The translations under genes were made by a program, and so were the position numbers. From NCBI RefSeq assembly GCF_000060345.1, contig NC_008571.1:248001-312000 (forward strand): a stretch of DNA of 64,000 nt. Direction: 5' to 3'. Source of the stretch: Christiangramia forsetii KT0803 (GTDB lineage Bacteria > Bacteroidota > Bacteroidia > Flavobacteriales > Flavobacteriaceae). Below are positions 55,372 through 63,660 of the stretch, piece by piece (position 1 is the stretch's first letter; the number at the start of each line of letters is the position of its first letter). The notes below the pieces were generated by a model. It did not search any database, had not been told where the DNA came from, and saw only the letters and a list, made by a program, of their open reading frames with translations.

Positions 55372-56446
55372 TATTGAATCCATCTGTATTAAAATTGTCG
55401 GAACTAAGTTCCCAGTAAACAAAAGTACCACTAAAAGTATTTTTTAATGATAAAAATTTGTTATTATCTATATCAGCGTACACATCATTTGAGATAATAT
55501 GGAGCTTGTTAAAGTGGTTTCGTTTATAGGCTTCATAAATTCCGGGTAAACCTTTACCTCTGTAAATTTTTCCTGTAACCGTCCTGTGCAAATCTCCATT
55601 GAGGATTAATTTAAGTAATTCTTTGTTATTACTAAATGTAAATAGCCTAGAAAGTGCACTTTCCCACTTATACCATTTACTGCTCTTACCTTTCTTATTT
55701 AAGCTTTCAAAAATTCCTACCCCAAAATCTAAAAAGGAAAAGCTTACTACGCCTTCGGATTTACGGTGTTGTACAGATAAAAACCAGTGTTTTTCACCTT
55801 CTTTATCAAAGGCAGCATGGTTGTTTGTATTATGCATTAGCTCAATTAGTGAACGCTGAACACCTTGACAACGTTTGCTCTTTTTCCAGATTGTCTTACT
55901 CGCATCGGTAATAACCTTACTAGTTAACTCAGAGTCTACTTTCTTATATGCGTGAGTTGCAATAGTCCCTCCCTTAATCAAGGAATACCTATCTTCTTCT
56001 TTTATGTTCCTATATAAGTACTCAAAGAAGCCAGAGTCGAGTAAAATTTTTCTCACTTCCTCATTGGCAGGAAAATTTCCGTTGAATGGTATTCCTTTTG
56101 ACTTAAATCTTATGAGAATAGACAACAGTAAGACGAGAGCATCATAACCGATATGGGTAACCTCCTCAAAATTAACGAAAACCTTTGTCTTTCGTTTATA
56201 GAGTTTTTTTATAGACCTGATAAATTTAATTGTTTTTTCAGGTTTTTCCACTAACGAGAAGTTTTGGGGAGCTTTAATTTTAGTGTAGCCCTTAAAGCGC
56301 CTATTAAAACGATGAAATTCTGCTCTCTGGCTTTTACTGAGTCCTTGGTTTTCTCTATTTCTTATTTTCTCCTTTCTCTTCGAAGCTTGTCCTCTACGGT
56401 ATCTTTTCTGAGCTCTGTTATGGCGAATCTGTTTTCTGTTTTTCAC
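55364..56446 (-). CDS. STAS-like domain fused to GHKL (HATPase) domain
   Basis: 360 aa. The first 60 residues are very basic (MKNRKQIRHNRAQKRYRRGQ onward), then a STAS-like beta-alpha unit (about 85-150; VFVNFEEVTHIGYDALVLLL in part), then a GHKL ATP-binding domain: N box ELMHNTNNHA (202-211; the usual Asn is at 206), G1 DFGVGI (240-245), G2 GKGLPGI (297-303) and G3 SGT (339-341). So ATP binding is likely. No phospho-accepting His box is obvious, so it is not a standard histidine kinase. The gene is followed by DUF4325 (8-base overlap). Confidence 0.75.
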   Translation of the reverse strand: MKNRKQIRHNRAQKRYRRGQASKRKEKIRNRENQGLSKSQRAEFHRFNRRFKGYTKIKAPQNFSLVEKPEKTIKFIRSIKKLYKRKTKVFVNFEEVTHIGYDALVLLLSILIRFKSKGIPFNGNFPANEEVRKILLDSGFFEYLYRNIKEEDRYSLIKGGTIATHAYKKVDSELTSKVITDASKTIWKKSKRCQGVQRSLIELMHNTNNHAAFDKEGEKHWFLSVQHRKSEGVVSFSFLDFGVGIFESLNKKGKSSKWYKWESALSRLFTFSNNKELLKLILNGDLHRTVTGKIYRGKGLPGIYEAYKRNHFNKLHIISNDVYADIDNNKFLSLKNTFSGTFVYWELSSDNFNTDGFNND

Positions 56447-56843
56447 TTAAGGCTGTTAAAATGTAGGGATTTAGGTTCTGGAATGTAATTGGAGAACCAA
56501 AGAAACATAAATTCCTTTACTTGGGAAAGGCAAAGTAATTAAACTAACTTCTAGGTGTGTAAAATCGAGGTTAGGACTACTATTTCAGTATAGTTTCTTC
56601 GCACCCAAACTTATTCAGACGTTCTTGATGTTCATAAGTTTCATAATCAATTACTTATAGCTGAAGTCTGTGTATTTTAAAAATAAAGTTTATTTGTTAT
56701 TTACCTTGAACAAGTAGTATACCTCATCATATAAAAAGTTGTTTATGATAGCAGAGAGGAGGCTATACCATATCTAGGCGAACTAGCAACTAAAATGTAA
56801 ACCCATTTTTAAGAGGTATGGGGTTAATAATTGATCAAGGGTT
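56447..56843. other. Gene-free gap inside the element
   Basis: 397 bases between the restriction enzyme stop and the STAS-GHKL start, with no credible frame and no hairpin found. It probably contains the promoter of the three-gene cluster, but no TAnnTTTG with a -33 was recognised. Confidence 0.5.
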
Positions 56844-59570
56844 TCAAACCTTTTTCGCTTTTTCTTGAGAGGCAAGCAGTTCCTCATAAAGCTCAAATAA
56901 GAACTCTATTCGTCTTCTTTCGTCAGGAAATGGTTGAGGTCTATAAGCTAAATCAACTGCCTTATCAACCCTCTGGTGTGCTTTAAGAAGCTTTCTAGGC
57001 ATCATTAATGGATCGTATAAATCTGCTAAACTGTTTCCCGGAAATTCTAACCTTACGTCCAGAATCTTCTGTGCTGCGTTCTCAATTTCTGTCTTGCTAT
57101 TTTGATTAACTTCTTGTGGAAAGGGAAAGTTATTATACACTAAAGTATTTGAATACCGAAAATCACTCTTAAGCCGTCCGCAGGTATAATTCATCCACAT
57201 CATGTGCATGAGTGAATTAAGAATTCCAAAAGTAAATAAATTAGCCTCTGGCAAAGCAATTGCACTATCACTAACTATTACTTCTTTTGGTAGGTATCCC
57301 ATCGGTACATATTTCCTTCTTTCAGAGGAAACTCTAGGGATCAAAACATAATTTGTCTCAGGTTGGCGATCTTCAATAAATAATGCGGGAGATTCAGACC
57401 ACTTTTGAGTTGATTTCTTTCTGCTTGCTTCTCTGAAATCTTTCACTCTCTTGATTCTGTCTAATATTTCCGGAAATTTTCTCAACTCAGATGGTTTGGA
57501 GTCTTTAAGCCAAAGACACCATCTAGGGTTCTGGTTTATATATTCCCTGCTACCAATATATTGCCTAATGAATTGACTTGCATCAGGGTAAAGCTTTAAA
57601 AGATTGTTTTTTTCTTCATCAGTTAAGACTAGATTTCCACCATCTGTAGGAGAACTCCCTTTTATCATTTCCTGAATTCCAGCTAGTGGTTTTGACCTTC
57701 TAAGGATGATTAAGTCATTACCATCAATCAGGTATGGATTTATGTTTTTTGCTGAGGTAGTGAGGATTTCATTTCCCTGCTTATCATGTTCAAAAAGAGT
57801 CTTTTTTGAAATATCATAATTGCCAAAGCCTATAATTACAACGTGTACGGCAGCATTTCCTCTTGCTTCATTCTTCCATTTAAAGGTTCTGTATGCAAAG
57901 TGAATTTTAATATTTAGTGTATCAAACATTTCTTTCCACAAGATTCCTGCTTGTTCTCCTTGTGAAATAGAATTAGTACTAACGAAGGCTACTTCAATTT
58001 TACTTCCCTGAATATATCTCGCAGCTTTAATATACCAACCTGCGACGTAATCTAGTACACCTGATCCCTTAACAGTCTCAAAGACTATGCTTAAGTCCTC
58101 TTTCTGTTCTTTAGTTTGATAAGAGTAACCGTAGAAAGGAGGATTGCCAAGAATAAAATCAAGTTCGCTCGGTTTAACTAGTTCTTTCCAGTCTAATCTC
58201 AAAGCGTTTTCATTTCTGATAGAAACAGACTTTTTTAATGGTAACCTAACAAAATACTGCCCAAACTCCTCCGAAAGTTTCATGTTCATTTGATGATCCA
58301 TGAGCCACATTGCTACCTCAGCAATCCTTGCAGGAAATTCATCGTACTCAATGCCGTAAAACTGGTCAATATCAACTTTGATAATATCTCCTACATTCAA
58401 GAAGCCTTGTCCGGTCTTATTCAATTCTCTTAGGATGTCTAGTTCCAACTCTCTTAACTCTCTGTAGGTTATGATAAGGAAGTTTCCACAACCACATGCA
58501 GGATCTAAAAATTTCAATTTAGAAATCCTATCATGAAAGGCCTTTAGCTTTTTAGAGCTGCTCTTGACTTTTTTAAACTCAGTCCTTAACTCATCTAAAA
58601 AGAGTGGTTTGATGACTTTTTGAATATTGGCTTCTGAGGTATAATGCGCTCCTAAGTCTCTTCTTTCGTCTGGATTCATGGCTGCTTGAAACATAGAACC
58701 GAAAATTGCAGGAGAGATTTTGCCCCAATCTAAAGCGCATGCGTCGAGTAACATTGTTCTCATTTCACTGTCAAAGGAAGGAAGTCTCAAAGATTCCGAG
58801 AAAAGTTGTCCATTAACGTAGGGAAACTGGTCAGCAGCTTCGTGGATGTTCTTTAGTCTTTTTTCTCTTGGTGTATCTAAAACCTGGAAAATATATCCTA
58901 ATTGCGCCGCTAAATCAGAGCCGTCCTCTTTTGTGTGAAGGTCTAGGTACTCCTGAAAGATTCCTCTCTCAAAAATGTTAGTGTCATCAGCGAACAAGCA
59001 AAATAAAATCCTAACAAGGTATATCTCTAATTCGTGGTCGGTATATCCAATCTCCTTAAGTCTGTCATGCAGTCTTCCCATGAGATAAGCTGCGTCAATG
59101 TTCACCGGATCTTCTTCCTTGAAAGTCTTTTTCTCATAACCTGCAAGGAAACCAAATAATGAAATGTTTGTTGTAAGCTCCCTTAGGGGGAATCCATGTT
59201 CGAGATTCTCTTCCAGATCGTAGACCTTGAACTCAGCAAAATCAGAGGTAATAATAAAGCGGGGTAACTCATGGTCTTTTAGACCGGGAAAATAGTCCAG
59301 AGCTTGCGAAAAGGCACTATCTAGGTCTTTACCTTTGGATTTATGTTCTACAAGTAAAGTGCCCGGCCAAAACAGATCTATATAGCCTTGATTATCATTA
59401 AGCTTCTTAACTGCTTTTTCAAACGTAGCAACTCTTCTTCTACTAATTCCGAAGATGTTTAAAAATTCGTTCCAGAATGTATCTTTTTCTGCTCGTTCTC
59501 TTGATTCTCCTTCCCATTCTTTAGAGAAGTTTATAGATCTGCTTTTGATCTCGTTCCAGCTTAAAGGCAT
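56844..59570 (-). CDS. MmeI-like (type IIL) single-chain restriction-modification enzyme
   Basis: 908 aa, the size of MmeI. N-terminal nuclease domain: Asp65, then Glu75 and Lys77 in DLFWPGTLLVEHK, the spacing D-x9-E-x-K of the MmeI family. Helical spacer (about 155-300); class I adenine methyltransferase: GAHYTSE (307-313), motif I LDPACGCGNF (355-364) and motif IV NPPF (476-479). Target-recognition region and C-terminal helices follow (LFIEDRQPETNYVLIPRVSSERR, YTCGRLKSDFRYSNTLVYNNFPFP, in parts). Cleaves a fixed distance from its site and methylates one strand (family knowledge). The specificity cannot be read by eye. No separate methylase or restriction gene lies alongside. Confidence 0.87.
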   Translation of the reverse strand: MPLSWNEIKSRSINFSKEWEGESRERAEKDTFWNEFLNIFGISRRRVATFEKAVKKLNDNQGYIDLFWPGTLLVEHKSKGKDLDSAFSQALDYFPGLKDHELPRFIITSDFAEFKVYDLEENLEHGFPLRELTTNISLFGFLAGYEKKTFKEEDPVNIDAAYLMGRLHDRLKEIGYTDHELEIYLVRILFCLFADDTNIFERGIFQEYLDLHTKEDGSDLAAQLGYIFQVLDTPREKRLKNIHEAADQFPYVNGQLFSESLRLPSFDSEMRTMLLDACALDWGKISPAIFGSMFQAAMNPDERRDLGAHYTSEANIQKVIKPLFLDELRTEFKKVKSSSKKLKAFHDRISKLKFLDPACGCGNFLIITYRELRELELDILRELNKTGQGFLNVGDIIKVDIDQFYGIEYDEFPARIAEVAMWLMDHQMNMKLSEEFGQYFVRLPLKKSVSIRNENALRLDWKELVKPSELDFILGNPPFYGYSYQTKEQKEDLSIVFETVKGSGVLDYVAGWYIKAARYIQGSKIEVAFVSTNSISQGEQAGILWKEMFDTLNIKIHFAYRTFKWKNEARGNAAVHVVIIGFGNYDISKKTLFEHDKQGNEILTTSAKNINPYLIDGNDLIILRRSKPLAGIQEMIKGSSPTDGGNLVLTDEEKNNLLKLYPDASQFIRQYIGSREYINQNPRWCLWLKDSKPSELRKFPEILDRIKRVKDFREASRKKSTQKWSESPALFIEDRQPETNYVLIPRVSSERRKYVPMGYLPKEVIVSDSAIALPEANLFTFGILNSLMHMMWMNYTCGRLKSDFRYSNTLVYNNFPFPQEVNQNSKTEIENAAQKILDVRLEFPGNSLADLYDPLMMPRKLLKAHQRVDKAVDLAYRPQPFPDERRRIEFLFELYEELLASQEKAKKV

Positions 59571-59720
59571 GTAATAGTAGTTCTGTTTGAAGTTTGCTAA
59601 AGATAGAAATGTTTTCTTGAAATGGTAACGGTTTAGTCCAAAACAGAATTAAAGTTCTAAACAGAAACCCAAACAGAATTGATTAAGTATAAAGTAACCT
59701 CAACCTATAATTATGCGCAA

Positions 59721-60644
59721 TCACTTTATAAGTATATGTGAATTTGCACAACAAAGGGAGGCAATCTTGTCTTTCATGATTTTTCTGGTTTCCCTCAAAA
59801 GATTATAACCGGTTTTATCTAGAAGTTTAGTGTAACGTTTTTTGTTGTTCTGAAAAGTATTACGATTTAGGTTTAAAAGTTTCTCCCAGTAAAGAGGGTT
59901 AGAAAGCTTTAGAAGTAGAGTCTTTTCATTTTCGTTTAATGAACTCAAATCAAGGTCTTGATCAAGTAAAAGAACAGTTTTATATTCTTTGTATAATTGA
60001 TCGCCCAGAGTAAGATAAGTTTGTTCTAGTAGAAGATCTTCTATTGAATAAATACCAAGTTTCTTTATATACCTGCTTTTTTTGCTTTTTACCTCAAACC
60101 GAAAAACGTCTCCTTCTGTATATTCGGGAAACTGAACACTTTTTGCATAAGCCTTGATGATCTTGTATTGATTGCGGTTTCCTTTTCTATAAGTGGAACT
60201 TTTTTTACTATGAGGATGATCTGAGTCCGTTCTGAATTCGTTTCTTCCATGATAGCTAATAAACCGAACAAAATTTTTCACGTCAATAGGAACGAAAGTG
60301 TTTAGACCGAATTCTATATTAACAATATGGAAAGAACTAAGATCCGGTAGATTTAATTCCAAGATTATCGAGTTTAGAACCTTTATGCATTCAGCAGAGC
60401 TAAAGTCGTTTGCATTATGCAAATTACCATTATGATAATAGTGAGGTCTGATAAGGATTTCTAGTTTTTTCTCAAAAAAACAGAATAGAATACCATTGTA
60501 AACTTTAGTCTCTTTTGAGTTTATAGTTTCTTGATCAAAGTGGGAGAGCTGCTCACTTGAACTCTTCCAGATTAAAAGCTCATTTTTGTGAATGTGATTG
60601 ATTATAGTTTTGTCTTTAACTAGAACCTTTAGGAAGTCTATCAT
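59721..60644 (-). CDS. Putative rolling-circle/phage-type replication initiator
   Basis: 307 aa. The central block FRFEVKSKKSRYIKKLGIYSIEDLL and the preceding YRKGNRNQYKIIKAYAKS resemble replication initiators of the Rep_trans/CRI phage group found in small Bacteroidota mobile elements; the N-terminal third also fits. I cannot point to a certain catalytic Tyr (candidate Tyr in KGNRNQYKIIKAY), so the name is tentative. Encoded 4 bases after the HTH gene and probably co-transcribed with it. Confidence 0.5.
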   Translation of the reverse strand: MIDFLKVLVKDKTIINHIHKNELLIWKSSSEQLSHFDQETINSKETKVYNGILFCFFEKKLEILIRPHYYHNGNLHNANDFSSAECIKVLNSIILELNLPDLSSFHIVNIEFGLNTFVPIDVKNFVRFISYHGRNEFRTDSDHPHSKKSSTYRKGNRNQYKIIKAYAKSVQFPEYTEGDVFRFEVKSKKSRYIKKLGIYSIEDLLLEQTYLTLGDQLYKEYKTVLLLDQDLDLSSLNENEKTLLLKLSNPLYWEKLLNLNRNTFQNNKKRYTKLLDKTGYNLLRETRKIMKDKIASLCCANSHILIK

Positions 60645-60648
60645 TACC

Positions 60649-60918
60649 CTAAACTTGAGTAAGGCTTGCTTCTATTTCACTTCTCTTGTAGTAGATTTTA
60701 TTCTCAATACAATATCGTTTGATCTTTCCCTTTTTAGACCATCTATTCAGTGTGGAAAGGTTGATTTTAAGAAGCTGCGCAGTCTCTTTTCTGGTTAGGA
60801 GTTCTTCCGGCTCCTTTGGTTTTAGGGTTTCTGTGAGTTGCTTTAAAGTTGGTTCTAGCTTTTCTAGTATCTCGTTGATGAAACTGTCTGTTTCTTGAAT
60901 TAGTTGTACCTGTGGCAT
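60649..60918 (-). CDS. Helix-turn-helix / excisionase-like protein
   Basis: 89 aa. The C-terminal half is an excisionase/MerR-type helix-turn-helix (LLTRKETAQLLKINLSTLNRWSKKGKIKRYCIENKIYYKRSEIEASL, in parts: KETAQLLKI, TLNRWSKKGKI, YYKRSEIE). The N-terminal half is acidic and helical. It is typical of the small DNA-binding proteins of Bacteroidota mobile elements, which drive excision or regulate the Rep gene. Confidence 0.82.
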   Translation of the reverse strand: MPQVQLIQETDSFINEILEKLEPTLKQLTETLKPKEPEELLTRKETAQLLKINLSTLNRWSKKGKIKRYCIENKIYYKRSEIEASLTQV

Positions 60919-61001
60919 GTTAAGTAGTTTTTAATAAGCCACAAATGACAGTCTTGTTACAGTTAGGGAGAAATTAATAAGCCTTCAAACTTCCCTAGAA
61001 A

Positions 61002-61826
61002 TTAATTTGGGTCAAATCCTATCTTTTCCAATTCTAATCTAATTTTTTCTAACCTTTTCTTAGTTAGAGGGTTGTTCTTTTGGTTAAGTGTGGAGTTATT
61101 CATCGGGTTTAGGTAAGACTGAACTGTGCTAGGTTTAATCCCTGTAAAGCTGCTTACAGCATGTGCTAAAGCATTTGTGGAAGTATTGAAGGGTTCTAAG
61201 CTTTTAAGAAAATCAATTACTCCAAGTTCTTCTAAGTAAACAATCTTCTCGCTCATATTGGAAGTGTTTAGCTCAATTTGTGGAATATCGTCTTCAAGTA
61301 GAATATGCATATCATTTTCAAAGAATTCTTTTTCAAGAAAGTCGATGATTCGATTTAAGTAATCTTCATAAAAAACATAGCTATCCCTTGATACCACTTT
61401 CCAGCAAATAGTATAAGAGCTTAAGCCTCTTTCTAAGAAATAAAAATCAAAATTACCGTAATTACAGATGACTTGTAGGTTTTGTTCTTGGAAAGCCTCT
61501 CTAAGCTGTTTTAGTCTCGTGATATAATGTTCAAACTCTGTTTTGATGAAGACTTTCTTGTTATCAGCGGGATAGGTCTTTTTCAGAATTTTGTAATGTT
61601 CTTCAATGCATAGTTTGAGATTCGATAAATCAAAATACTGTAAATAATAAACATGATTCATCAAAATGTGTTCTTGGAATGAATGCAAATTTCCTTGCTT
61701 AATATCATTCTCAGCTTTTTCATGATTCTTGTTTATTGCATCAATAACATCGGTGTGATATAGGCCTTTAGTTCTAGAAGGGTTTAGCTCAGAGAAGATA
61801 TTTAATTCGGCTGGTATGAAAGACAT
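61002..61826 (-). CDS. Unknown protein of the element, possibly DNA-binding
   Basis: 274 aa, no signal or membrane segment. The last 60 residues (ALAHAVSSFTGIKPSTVQSYLNPM and NPLTKKRLEKIRLELEKIG) form an HTH-like tail seen in proteins of Bacteroidota elements next to the integrase gene. The N-terminal 200 residues are of unknown fold. It lies 30 bases after the integrase stop and 83 bases before the HTH gene, on the same strand. Confidence 0.5.
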   Translation of the reverse strand: MSFIPAELNIFSELNPSRTKGLYHTDVIDAINKNHEKAENDIKQGNLHSFQEHILMNHVYYLQYFDLSNLKLCIEEHYKILKKTYPADNKKVFIKTEFEHYITRLKQLREAFQEQNLQVICNYGNFDFYFLERGLSSYTICWKVVSRDSYVFYEDYLNRIIDFLEKEFFENDMHILLEDDIPQIELNTSNMSEKIVYLEELGVIDFLKSLEPFNTSTNALAHAVSSFTGIKPSTVQSYLNPMNNSTLNQKNNPLTKKRLEKIRLELEKIGFDPN

Positions 61827-61856
61827 TGACTTTTTTCTTTCTGCAAGGATAAGAAA

Positions 61857-63209
61857 CTATTGATTGACAGCCTTGTTTCTTACCACTTTTAGATTAGCCT
61901 GTTTGTTAACTTGACTCTCTCTTTGTTTTTCGAATACACTTGCAATGGAATTAATGTAATCCGATGAGGTTTTACCTACATACTTAAGGTAGGTTTTCTC
62001 TGAACTATGGCCTGTTATACTCATCATAAAAGGTAGTGGCATTTGATCATGGTAATTCGTAGCAAAAGACCTTCTACAAACATGAGAGGCGATAGTTTCC
62101 CATTTTTCATAATGATCATAAACAAGTCTCTTTACTTTCTTTTTTGAGGTTTTAGATACCAAAACCATTTTAGGTACACCAGTGTAGATGATATCGTTAA
62201 ATTCTGCAATTCTGCATACTTCTTTTACATGTTCATTAAATTTCTGAGGAGTTATAGCTCTTGGGAAGCCTTCTTTTAATATTTCCTTGGCATCATAGTT
62301 CAGAGGAACTAAAACATGCTTTTCGCCTTTTGTCTGAATTAATTCGATTACCATTCTGCCTTGTACTGTGCGAACGTTTCCTTCAGTTAGCTGAAGAAGA
62401 TCTCCACCTCGTTGTCCTATGTTGCACCCCAGAATCAGCCACCTTCTAGCATTATCAAGTGCCTCAGAGTTCAGGTCAACTTTTTTCAGGACTTCTAATT
62501 CATCAAAACTGAGGTAGACTATTTCCTCTTTTTTAACCTTCCCTGCTTTAATCTTTTTTAATTGCGGGCTTATTTTAACACCGTTTGTTTCAGCATCATA
62601 ACAGATAGACTTAATGTTGTCAATCATTTTTAGGGTATATGATAAAGCATACTTTTGATCGTTATGCATCCATGTTTTAAATTTCTTGGCAAAGGCTAAA
62701 TTAACCTCGACTACTTTATACTTCTTTCTACCGCTAAATTCTTCAATTATTGTTTTACAGCGTTTAAGCCCCTGAATTCTACTTCTAGATAAACCTTTTC
62801 CTCCTTTATTATTGTCTCTAAGGTTTGCTCCATTCAAATATGAATCAATAGCATCTACCAAGTAGTCCGAATTTGATTCATTACTGACCACCCTTTTAAA
62901 ATGAAGGTCGATATTAAAGGAAAGCCAATCTCCGTTTATTTCAATTCCGCTGGAATTATCTTCGTTTAATTTGTTTAGTAGTTTAGATTCGAGGCTCTTC
63001 AAGTCAGATTTAAGTTCTCTGCCGTCAGAGGATTTTGTTTTAGGAAAACCAGTAGCCTTGCTCCAAAGACTTGGATTAATGTAGAGTCCAGTTTTTCTTT
63101 TATAGACTTTTCCTCTTCCCAAGGAGAGGCGAGCATAAACAGGTGCATTGGATGATTTACTTTGAAGTAGAAACTTAATTGAGGCCATTCTGTTCTGTTT
63201 TGCGGACAA
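61857..63209 (-). CDS. Tyrosine-type site-specific integrase
   Basis: 450 aa. An N-terminal arm-binding domain (IKFLLQSKSSNAPVYARLSL in part, about 10-60), a helical core-binding domain (about 110-210) and the catalytic domain with the full set of residues: Arg267 (GQRGGD), Lys294, His376 and Arg379 (SHVCRRSFAT), His401 (TGHSSEKTY) and the nucleophile Tyr410 (YLKYVG). The start at 63209 is followed by a second ATG in frame at 63188. It is the first gene read in from the right end and probably catalyses insertion at the tRNA-Leu. Confidence 0.95.
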   Translation of the reverse strand: MSAKQNRMASIKFLLQSKSSNAPVYARLSLGRGKVYKRKTGLYINPSLWSKATGFPKTKSSDGRELKSDLKSLESKLLNKLNEDNSSGIEINGDWLSFNIDLHFKRVVSNESNSDYLVDAIDSYLNGANLRDNNKGGKGLSRSRIQGLKRCKTIIEEFSGRKKYKVVEVNLAFAKKFKTWMHNDQKYALSYTLKMIDNIKSICYDAETNGVKISPQLKKIKAGKVKKEEIVYLSFDELEVLKKVDLNSEALDNARRWLILGCNIGQRGGDLLQLTEGNVRTVQGRMVIELIQTKGEKHVLVPLNYDAKEILKEGFPRAITPQKFNEHVKEVCRIAEFNDIIYTGVPKMVLVSKTSKKKVKRLVYDHYEKWETIASHVCRRSFATNYHDQMPLPFMMSITGHSSEKTYLKYVGKTSSDYINSIASVFEKQRESQVNKQANLKVVRNKAVNQ

Positions 63210-63219
63210 ATATACCTTT

Positions 63220-63259
63220 TAGTCAACACCTAGTCAACCAAATTGGCACTTTAGTCAAC
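63220..63259. promoter_or_regulatory. Probable integrase arm-type sites, right end
   Basis: TAGTCAAC occurs three times (63220-63227, 63231-63238, 63252-63259), the first two 11 bases apart as at the left end. They lie between the integrase start and attR. Confidence 0.55.
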
Positions 63260-63374
63260 CAAATAACATTAAATGCAATGCTTTTTATTTTATATAAACA
63301 GTAGTTATACCTTTAAATAAAGGGGTTCGTAAATTTTTAGAGAAGCAAGTGGTTCTTTTTAATATTGGGTTTCT

Positions 63375-63408
63375 AGTCCCGTCCCGAGTACCAAAGACCC
63401 TCTTAATC
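63375..63408 (+). other. attR: 34-bp core repeat
   Basis: Exact copy of 54349-54382. It carries the orphan 3' end of tRNA-Leu (T-stem strand, acceptor strand, CCA) and the start of the terminator duplicate. Confidence 0.93.
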
Positions 63409-63660
63409 AGTTGATTTTGAGGGTTTTTTTGTTATGTAGCTTTTCAGACCTAGATTTAAATATCAAGGTCACCCTATAATCTCTTTGCAAAAACCTTCGC
63501 CTTCCCCTTCTCAATTTTTCGACGTTTTAAGAAGTAAATTCTTCAAAAATCACTGTATTTTTCAATTATCTATAAGAATTAAATGAAATTCTGAGATTAC
63601 AGGCAACGAACAAGCATAGTTTTTATTAAATTCGGAAAACTTAATAAAATCATTATTTAT

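Larger units (their letters stand above)
54349..63408. mobile_element. 9-kb integrative element at tRNA-Leu(UAA)
   Basis: Bounded by perfect 34-bp direct repeats (54349-54382 and 63375-63408). Minus-strand order from right to left: tyrosine integrase (61857-63209), unknown protein (61002-61826), HTH/excisionase-like (60649-60918), replication initiator-like (59721-60644), MmeI-like restriction-modification enzyme (56844-59570), then STAS-GHKL ATPase, STAS-like DUF4325 and two-TM genes (56446-54441). No relaxase, type IV secretion, phage structural or plasmid partition genes are present, so it is not self-transmissible by anything visible; it may be a satellite or a mobilisable island. Confidence 0.9.

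Noticed and set aside
55364-56446. Classical histidine kinase.
   Set aside because: No His phospho-acceptor box or sensor domain; a GHKL domain with a STAS-like unit is a better description.
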